Below are positions 6,971 to 11,630 of a stretch of 13,098 nucleotides of DNA, piece by piece. The notes below the pieces were generated by a model, which made no database searches, was not told where the DNA came from, and saw nothing but the letters and a program-made list of their open reading frames with translations. The translations under genes and the position numbers were made by a program. Position 1 is the stretch's first letter, and the number at the start of each line of letters is the position of its first letter. This DNA is from Bacillota bacterium. GTDB taxonomy: Bacteria; Bacillota; Dethiobacteria; DTU022. The stretch is from NCBI GenBank assembly GCA_012510305.1, contig JAAZIE010000175.1, positions 1 through 13,098 of the forward strand. The letters run 5' to 3'.

Positions 6971-8010
6971 TTGAAGGAGCAGGAGATTAGGCTTACCCTG
7001 ATGACGGCAAGCGCCGGGTGAGCGGCGAAGATCGGGCCTGAGGCCCTGGCACAGGTTCTGTGCTCCTTGCCCTCCGCCGACGATCCGGCGTACCTGAACC
7101 GGCACCAGCACTACGCCGATGCCGGTGTTTACCGGCTCTCGGAAGAGACCGCCCTGGTGCAGAGTGTCGATTTTTTCACTCCCGTGGTGGACGATCCTTA
7201 CCTTTTCGGACAAATTGCCGCGGCCAACGCTTTCAGCGATCTCTATGCCCTGGGAGCAAGGCCGCTGACGGCGTTGAACCTGGTCTGTTTTCCCTCGCAA
7301 AAGCAACCGCTCCAGGTGCTGGAGAAGATCTTGCACGGCGGCTTTGACAAGATCAGGGAAGCCGGGGCCGTTCTCGTCGGGGGACACAGCATTGAAGATG
7401 CCGAGCCCAAATACGGGTTGGCTGTAACCGGGCTGGTAGACCCGCGCCGGATCGCCGCCGCTCCCGGTGCCCGCCCCGGAGACCGGCTATTTTTAACCAA
7501 GCCCATCGGCAGCGGCATCATCACCACCGCGCTGAAAGGCAACCGGATCACTGCGGCGGAGGCTGAAGAGACCTTACAGGGAATGGCCGCCCTGAATGCT
7601 GCCGCCGCAGAAGCGGCTTTTGAGTCCGGAGCCTCCGCGGTTACCGATATTACCGGGTTTGGGCTGCTGGGCCACCTGCACGAGATGCTCATCGCCGCCC
7701 GCGCCGGCGCGGCCATAGATCCGGCCGCGGTGCCGCTTTATCCCGGTGTCCTGGAAGCGGCAGCCGGCGGTTTTATACCCGGGGTACCTACCGCAACCGG
7801 GATTATTTTCAGAAGTGGGTTCAGCAGAAGGGGGTAAAAGGGGATCTGGAGTTGATTCTGTACGATGCCCAAACTTCGGGCGGGCTTTTGATGGCCCTTC
7901 CTGAAAAGCGCAGCGGCGCTTTAAGCGCAGCCCTGCAACGAAGGAATTTGGCGGGTGCTTGCATCGGGGAGATCACAGCGGATTCCCCGGGAAGGATTAC
8001 CCTTATTTGA
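6971..8010 (+). CDS. selD: Selenophosphate synthetase SelD, itself a selenoprotein (in-frame UGA) with a one-base frameshift
   Basis: SelD makes selenophosphate from selenide and ATP. Read from TTG 6971, the product begins MKEQEIRLTLMTASAGUAAKIGP, where U17 is encoded by TGA at 7019-7021. U17 and K20 line up with E. coli SelD Cys17 and Lys20. An ATP-binding core follows, with DFFTPVVDDPYLFGQIAAAN at ~72-91 and VLVGGHSIEDAEP at ~135-147. The frame breaks at the four-G run 7781-7784. Reading on in the -1 frame from GGT at 7783 restores TYRNRDYF and the conserved C-terminal YDAQTSGGLL, ending at TGA 8008-8010. With one base restored the product is 346 residues, the family length. The uncorrected frame stops at TAA 7835-7837. 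The start is TTG with AGGAGGT (6954-6960) 10 bases upstream. An out-of-frame ATG at 6964 opens only an 8-codon ORF. The break may be a sequencing or assembly indel, a real mutation, or recoding. It is third in the sel operon. Confidence 0.93.
7019..7021 (+). other. Selenocysteine (UGA) codon of selD
   Basis: The in-frame TGA is flanked on both sides by conserved SelD residues (ASAG before, AAKIGP after) and sits at the catalytic Cys17 position of E. coli SelD. selA and selB lie directly upstream, so decoding as selenocysteine is the simplest reading. Standard gene callers would start the gene downstream, for example at the TTG at 7067, and lose the active site. Confidence 0.92.
7034..7063 (+). 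promoter_or_regulatory. Candidate bacterial SECIS element(s), two adjacent hairpins after the selD UGA
   Basis: Hairpin A pairs GGGCC (7034-7038) with GGCCC (7042-7046) around the loop TGA. Its loop lies 18-20 bases after the Sec codon. Hairpin B pairs GCACAG (7049-7054) with CTGTGC (7058-7063) around the loop GTT, with the loop 34-36 bases after the Sec codon. Bacterial SECIS hairpins typically sit within about 16-37 bases of the UGA with a G in the first loop positions. Both hairpins satisfy this, so which one SelB binds is not decided here. Confidence 0.65.
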
Positions 8011-8022
8011 TCGCAACACGCT

Positions 8023-8196
8023 CTAATCCAGGCCCGGGTTTCTGTTTTGGTGTTTCATCACTTCGAGAATCAACTGGTCCAGCTCCGCACTCACCTTCAG
8101 GGCGTCGTGCCTGGTAAGGTCGGTTTGCCGGTGCAGTTTTTCTCTTAAAACCTCAATCTGTTCAAGGAGGCGATACTCGCCGTTTCCTGATGCCAT
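8023..8196 (-). CDS. Small Spo0E-like aspartyl-phosphate phosphatase (sporulation regulator)
   Basis: The 57-residue product reads as two helices, LLEQIEVLREKLHRQ (~10-24) and a second helix containing SAELDQLILEV (~36-46). Spo0E-family proteins are small two-helix phosphatases that remove phosphate from the response regulator Spo0A, delaying sporulation, and their hallmark is S-x-x-L-D, here Ser36 to Asp40. The ATG at 8196 has GAGGTG about 5 bases upstream on the - strand (8207-8202). The gene converges on selD, leaving only 12 bp between the two stop codons. An exact Spo0A-box match lies 36-42 bases upstream of the start. The family call rests on length, helical pattern and motif; the target regulator is inferred. 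Confidence 0.82.
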   Translation of the reverse strand: MASGNGEYRLLEQIEVLREKLHRQTDLTRHDALKVSAELDQLILEVMKHQNRNPGLD

Positions 8197-8231
8197 CTTT
8201 TCACCTCAAAAAAAGGATGTAGGGTCTTCTA

Positions 8232-8238
8232 TTCGACA
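8232..8238 (-). promoter_or_regulatory. Candidate Spo0A box upstream of the Spo0E-like gene
   Basis: On the - strand the sequence reads TGTCGAA, an exact match to the classic 0A box, 36-42 bases upstream of the ATG at 8196. A 7-base match is expected about once or twice by chance in a window this size on both strands (another occurs inside coding sequence near 2387), so the support comes mainly from its place before a sporulation phosphatase gene. A near match (CGTCGAA) is on the + strand at 8485-8491. Confidence 0.4.
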
Positions 8239-8413
8239 CAAACGGGTAAATACCTTTTTTTCACAAGGAATAATTTCATAAAAATACAATCTTCCCCCTA
8301 ATCTGTAAATCAAGCGGAGCAAGGAGATCCATATCGGGAGATTAATCTACAAGATCTGCAATGCAGGAATCCCTATCTGCTTCACAATACATTATAATCA
8401 CCCTACACCGGTT

Positions 8414-8461
8414 TTATGCAGCAGCCTGCGTACATAATTGGCAATTTAAATTTTAGAATTG
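8414..8461. repeat. Two small adjacent inverted repeats in the AT-rich spacer
   Basis: TTATGCAG (8414-8421) pairs with CTGC (8426-8429) and, after a 4-base bulge, ATAA (8434-8437). Next, CAATT (8442-8446) pairs with AATTG (8457-8461) and contains the perfect 10-base palindrome AATTTAAATT (8443-8452). These could be operator sites or weak RNA hairpins in the leader of the downstream operon, or chance in AT-rich DNA. Confidence 0.3.
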
Positions 8462-8473
8462 TTAGAAGGATTT

Positions 8474-8524
8474 ATGATGAGTAACGTCGAAAACAAAACA
8501 CAAGTAGTTATCGGTTTTTATTGA
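8474..8524 (+). CDS. Possible 16-residue peptide ORF upstream of the Hdr/Etf operon
   Basis: ATGATG (8474 or 8477) follows AGAAGGA (8464-8470) at a usable distance and encodes MMSNVENKTQVVIGFY before TGA at 8522-8524. I do not recognise the peptide. It may be a leader peptide, a gene remnant or chance. Its stop codon falls inside the TTGACA box used in the promoter call below, so both are unlikely to act on the same transcript. If the TGA were read through, the frame would run 22 more codons to TAA at 8591-8593, with no family match known to me. Confidence 0.2.
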   Translation: MMSNVENKTQVVIGFY

Positions 8525-8549
8525 CACATTAAAGGATTATTTCTTAAAG
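8521..8549 (+). promoter_or_regulatory. Possible promoter of the Hdr/Etf operon
   Basis: A perfect -35 TTGACA (8521-8526) is followed after 17 bases by a weak -10 TTAAAG (8544-8549). It lies about 110 bases before the first gene and is the best match in the spacer in that direction. The poor -10 suggests that an activator, or another start site, may be used. Confidence 0.4.
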
Positions 8550-8634
8550 TTCAAAAGGGGGTTGGTAATAGCAAGATTAAGACTCTTTAATTTCCCCGGC
8601 CCATGCGGCGGCCCGGAGGAAAAATATTTCACTT

Positions 8635-9822
8635 ATGCGGGGTATGAAGATGACTACCGAAAACCAAACTTTTGCTGAAAAGTTTGACCTGCTGGGCTGT
8701 ATCCAGTGCGGACGGTGTACCGGCGGTTGCCCGGTGACGGTGCGAACAAACCTGAATGTACGCCGTTTTGTCTACGACGCTTACGATGAAGATCTGCTTG
8801 ATGAGCTCTCCAGGGTAGCCGAGATCTGGGATTGCACCGCCTGCCACACCTGTGCAGTGCGCTGCCCCAAGGGGCTGAAGCCGCTGGAAGTGCTCATCGG
8901 GCTGCGGTCGCTCATTGTGGAAAGCGGAAAAACCGAGCCCACGGTGCGGGATGCCCTCGAAAGCACTTTTATGGAAGGCAACCCCTGGGAGAAGCCGAGA
9001 GCCACCCGCAACGATTGGATGGAGGGGCTGGATGTTAGGATAGCCGAACCCGATGAGAAGGTGGAAAACCTGTTCTTTGTCTGCTGCACCATCGCCTACG
9101 ATCCGCGTGTCCAGGCCACCGCTCAAAACATGGTCCGCCTGCTGCAAAAAGCAGGGGTGGATTATGCTTTTCTGGGCACGGATGAAACCTGCTGCGGCAG
9201 CGAAATCTTTACCCTGGGCGAAGACGGTCTCTTTGAAATGCTTATCGAGGATAATACCGAAATGCTTAATGAATACCAGGCCGATCGGATCGTGGCCCTT
9301 TCGCCGCATTGTTTTACCACGTTCAATACTCACTACCCCGACTTGAACAAACCGGTGATCCACTATACCCAGCTGCTGGCGGAGCTGCTGGAGCAGGAGA
9401 AGCTGGCCTTCAAAGGCGAGCTGGCCAAAAAAATTGTCTATCATGATCCCTGCTACCTGGGCAAGCAGAGCGAAGTGTTCGAAGAACCGCGCCGCGTGCT
9501 CCAGGCGATCGAGGGTGTGGAGCTGGTTGAATTTAATCGGAACCGTGAACGCAGCCTTTGCTGTGAAGGCGGCGGCGGTAAAATGTGGGTGGAGTCTGAA
9601 TCCAAGATCGAGCGCCTCGCTGAAACCCGGATCAAGGACGCCCGGGCTCTGGGGGCCGATATCGTGGCGGCGGCCTGTCCCTTCTGCGTTATCACCCTGG
9701 ACGACGCGGTGAAGGCGGAAGGGTTTGAAGAGGAGATGCGGGTTGCCGAGATCATGGAAATTTTGGAAGAGTTGGAAGTAGTGCAGGGCCAATCAAGTTC
9801 CGCTCAGGAGGTGGAAGATTAA
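8635..9822 (+). CDS. Fused HdrC-HdrB-like iron-sulfur protein (two [4Fe-4S] motifs plus two CCG domains)
   Basis: This 395-residue soluble protein should carry electrons between flavoproteins. The N-terminus has two cubane [4Fe-4S] motifs, C22-x2-C25-x2-C28-x3-C32 and C67-x2-C70-x2-C73-x3-C77, the HdrC part. Two cysteine-rich CCG domains follow, the HdrB part. CCG1 has C150-C151, C186-C187-G and C226; CCG2 has C273, C309-C310-EGGGG and C348-x2-C351. In CCG1 the final C-x2-C reads S-P-H-C (Ser223), so one ligand is missing. No membrane segments are seen, unlike membrane-bound Hdr/Etf-linked FeS oxidoreductases. The start is uncertain: ATG 8635 has GGAGGA (8615-8620) at a long 14-base distance, while ATG 8644 and 8650 would trim 3-5 residues. 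It abuts etfB with no gap, so the two are probably translationally coupled. The physiological partner is inferred from neighbours. Confidence 0.88.
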   Translation: MRGMKMTTENQTFAEKFDLLGCIQCGRCTGGCPVTVRTNLNVRRFVYDAYDEDLLDELSRVAEIWDCTACHTCAVRCPKGLKPLEVLIGLRSLIVESGKTEPTVRDALESTFMEGNPWEKPRATRNDWMEGLDVRIAEPDEKVENLFFVCCTIAYDPRVQATAQNMVRLLQKAGVDYAFLGTDETCCGSEIFTLGEDGLFEMLIEDNTEMLNEYQADRIVALSPHCFTTFNTHYPDLNKPVIHYTQLLAELLEQEKLAFKGELAKKIVYHDPCYLGKQSEVFEEPRRVLQAIEGVELVEFNRNRERSLCCEGGGGKMWVESESKIERLAETRIKDARALGADIVAAACPFCVITLDDAVKAEGFEEEMRVAEIMEILEELEVVQGQSSSAQEVED

Positions 9823-10611
9823 ATGAAAATGTTTACCTGCATCAAGTATGTGCCCGATACTTCGGAAGCGGAGGTTAAACTCAACGCCGAGGGCACCGGG
9901 GTGGACAGCAGCCGCTTTTCTTATGATATCAATGACGCCGACAACTATGCGGTAGAAGAATCAGTTTTGCTCAAGGAAAAATACGAGGGCGATGTCACCG
10001 TGGTCTCCATCGGGCCGAAAAGCTCAGACGTGATGATCCGCATGGCCATGGCCAAGGGTTGCGACCGGGCCATCCGGATCGAAGACGAACGGATTGCCGA
10101 TCATGATCCGCTGATGGTGGCCCGTGTTCTTGCCGGGGCGATCAAGGACCAGGAATTTGACCTGGTTTTTACCGGGTGCATGGCCGAGGACTACGGCCAG
10201 GCGGTTACCGGGGTGGCCCTTGCCGAGATCCTCGGTGTTCCCCATGCCGCCTATGTCAAAAAGGTGGAGGTCGAAGACGGCAAGGTCAAGGCGCACCGCG
10301 AACTTGAAGGCGGGCTGCGCGAAGTCGTCGAGATCAGCCTGCCGGCGGTCTTGACCATCCAGACCGGGATCAACGAGCCCCGCTATGCGCCCATCCGCGG
10401 TATTCGCCAGGCTCAGAAAAAAGAGCTCAAGGTGATGAACCTGGACGACCTCGGTGTTCCCGTGGAAGAGGTCGGCGCCGATGCTTCCCTGGTTGTTCTG
10501 GAGAAGCTCTATATCCCGGTAGTGGAATCGAAGGCTGAAATAATCGAAGGCGATCCTGATGAAAAGGCAGAAAAACTGGCTTCGATTCTGGTTAAAGGAG
10601 GTTTGGTCTAA
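9823..10611 (+). CDS. etfB: Electron transfer flavoprotein, beta subunit
   Basis: EtfB pairs with EtfA to form a soluble flavoprotein dimer and binds AMP, or a second FAD in bifurcating types. The 262-residue protein begins MFTCIKYVPDTSE after two residues, has the family stretch INDADNYAVEESVLLKEKY at ~36-54, and the nucleotide-binding loop TGCMAEDYGQAVTGVALAEI at ~117-136. The conserved LPAVLTIQTGINEPRY (~173-188) is also typical of EtfB. AGGAGGT (9806-9812) lies 10 bases before the ATG. Its start directly follows the upstream stop codon, and its own stop is directly followed by etfA. Whether it belongs to the bifurcating group cannot be settled by eye; the neighbouring HdrA and HdrCB make it plausible. 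Confidence 0.94.
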   Translation: MKMFTCIKYVPDTSEAEVKLNAEGTGVDSSRFSYDINDADNYAVEESVLLKEKYEGDVTVVSIGPKSSDVMIRMAMAKGCDRAIRIEDERIADHDPLMVARVLAGAIKDQEFDLVFTGCMAEDYGQAVTGVALAEILGVPHAAYVKKVEVEDGKVKAHRELEGGLREVVEISLPAVLTIQTGINEPRYAPIRGIRQAQKKELKVMNLDDLGVPVEEVGADASLVVLEKLYIPVVESKAEIIEGDPDEKAEKLASILVKGGLV

Positions 10612-11586
10612 ATGGGTAACGTCCTTGTTCTGGCGGAACACCGCCAGGGAGAGTTGCGCGATATCAGTATAGAGATGCTGGCGCTGGCTCCTTCTGTCGC
10701 CGAAGCGCTCGGCGGAGAGGTGACGGTGCTGCTTCTGGGCAGCGGAGTGGACGAGATGGCCGGTAAAATTGCCGGTCACGGGGTCAAGGTTCTCGTGGTG
10801 GACGATCCTCTCTTTGCCGATTACAACTCCGACAAGTACCAGAAAGTGCTCTCTGCGCTGATCGATGAATACAAGCCCAGGCTGGTTATGCTGGGGCAGA
10901 CCGCCCAGGGTGCGGATCTCGCTCCGGCGCTGGCCGTGGAGAAAAAACTGCCCTTCGTGCCCGACATTATCGGGCTGGAGGTGGAGGAGGGTGTGATCAA
11001 GGCCACCCGGCAGCTTTACTCCGGCAAGGTCAATGCAGTGGTGGCCCTGAAAGAGGCGGACACCGGCCTGGTTGCGGTCCGCGAGGCTGCCTTCGAAGCC
11101 CCCGATCCGGTTGACGCCGGCGCGGTGGAAAAGATCGATTCGCCGTTAAAAGAAGATCTCGACTACCGCAAGTTTGTGGAATATATCGAAGCCGAGATCG
11201 GCGATGTCGATATTACCCAGTCTGAAATCCTGGTGGGCGTGGGGCGGGGTCTGAAAGAAGACAAGAATCTGCCCATCGCCGAAGAGCTGGCTGAATTGAT
11301 CAAGGCCGATCTCTGCGGTTCGCGTGCCGCCTGCGACGCCGGCTGGCTGTCGGACGACCGCCAGGTGGGCACCTCGGGCAAAACGGTCCAGCCCAACCTG
11401 TACATTTGCATGGGCATCTCCGGTGCTTTCCAGCATGTGGCCGGGATGAAGGGAGCCAAAACAGTGGTGGCGATCAACAAAGATCCCAACGCCCCTATTT
11501 TTGCGGAAGCCGATTATGCGATCGTCGACGACCTGCTCAAAGTAGTGCCCTCGCTGATCGAAAAATTGAAGGAGCTGAAGGGATAG
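10612..11586 (+). CDS. etfA: Electron transfer flavoprotein, alpha subunit
   Basis: EtfA binds the FAD that shuttles electrons between a dehydrogenase and an acceptor. The 324-residue length is normal. The C-terminal FAD domain is clear: SRAACDAGW at ~237-245, QVGTSGKTVQPNLYICMGIS at ~251-270, GAFQHVAGM after it, and AINKDPNAPIFAEADYAIV at ~287-305. The N-terminal half (~1-185) is the Etf alpha/beta domain, with GQTAQGADLAPALAVE at ~95-110. AGGAGGT (10596-10602) is 9 bases upstream of the ATG, which immediately follows the etfB stop. A 44-base gap separates it from the hdrA start chosen here. Confidence 0.95.
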   Translation: MGNVLVLAEHRQGELRDISIEMLALAPSVAEALGGEVTVLLLGSGVDEMAGKIAGHGVKVLVVDDPLFADYNSDKYQKVLSALIDEYKPRLVMLGQTAQGADLAPALAVEKKLPFVPDIIGLEVEEGVIKATRQLYSGKVNAVVALKEADTGLVAVREAAFEAPDPVDAGAVEKIDSPLKEDLDYRKFVEYIEAEIGDVDITQSEILVGVGRGLKEDKNLPIAEELAELIKADLCGSRAACDAGWLSDDRQVGTSGKTVQPNLYICMGISGAFQHVAGMKGAKTVVAINKDPNAPIFAEADYAIVDDLLKVVPSLIEKLKELKG

Positions 11587-11630
11587 CGCTGCTGCCTTAG
11601 CTGAATCTCTGTGGGAGGATGAGTAAGCAG

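Larger units (their letters stand above)
8197..8634. other. AT-rich intergenic region between the Spo0E-like gene and the Hdr/Etf operon
   Basis: This ~440-base stretch is visibly richer in A and T than the genes on both sides. It holds the candidate Spo0A box (8232-8238), a perfect TATAAT at 8393-8398 within the self-complementary ATTATAAT but without a good -35, small inverted repeats at 8414-8437 and 8442-8461, a short ORF at 8474-8524 and a TTGACA box at 8521-8526. I saw no tRNA, riboswitch class or IS end that I recognise. Confidence 0.7.

Noticed and set aside
7067..7837. A separate 256-residue SelD-like gene starting at TTG 7067
   Set aside because: It is the middle part of selD, cut at the front by the UGA selenocysteine codon and at the back by the frameshift.
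8522..8593. Reading TGA 8522 as selenocysteine to give a 39-residue selenoprotein
   Set aside because: The residues around it match no family I know, no convincing SECIS hairpin follows, and the TGA is part of a TTGACA box.
8629..9792. 387-residue - strand ORF opposite the HdrCB gene
   Set aside because: The + strand frame carries the ordered cysteine motifs and CCG domains; the opposite frame is a long shadow without domain features.
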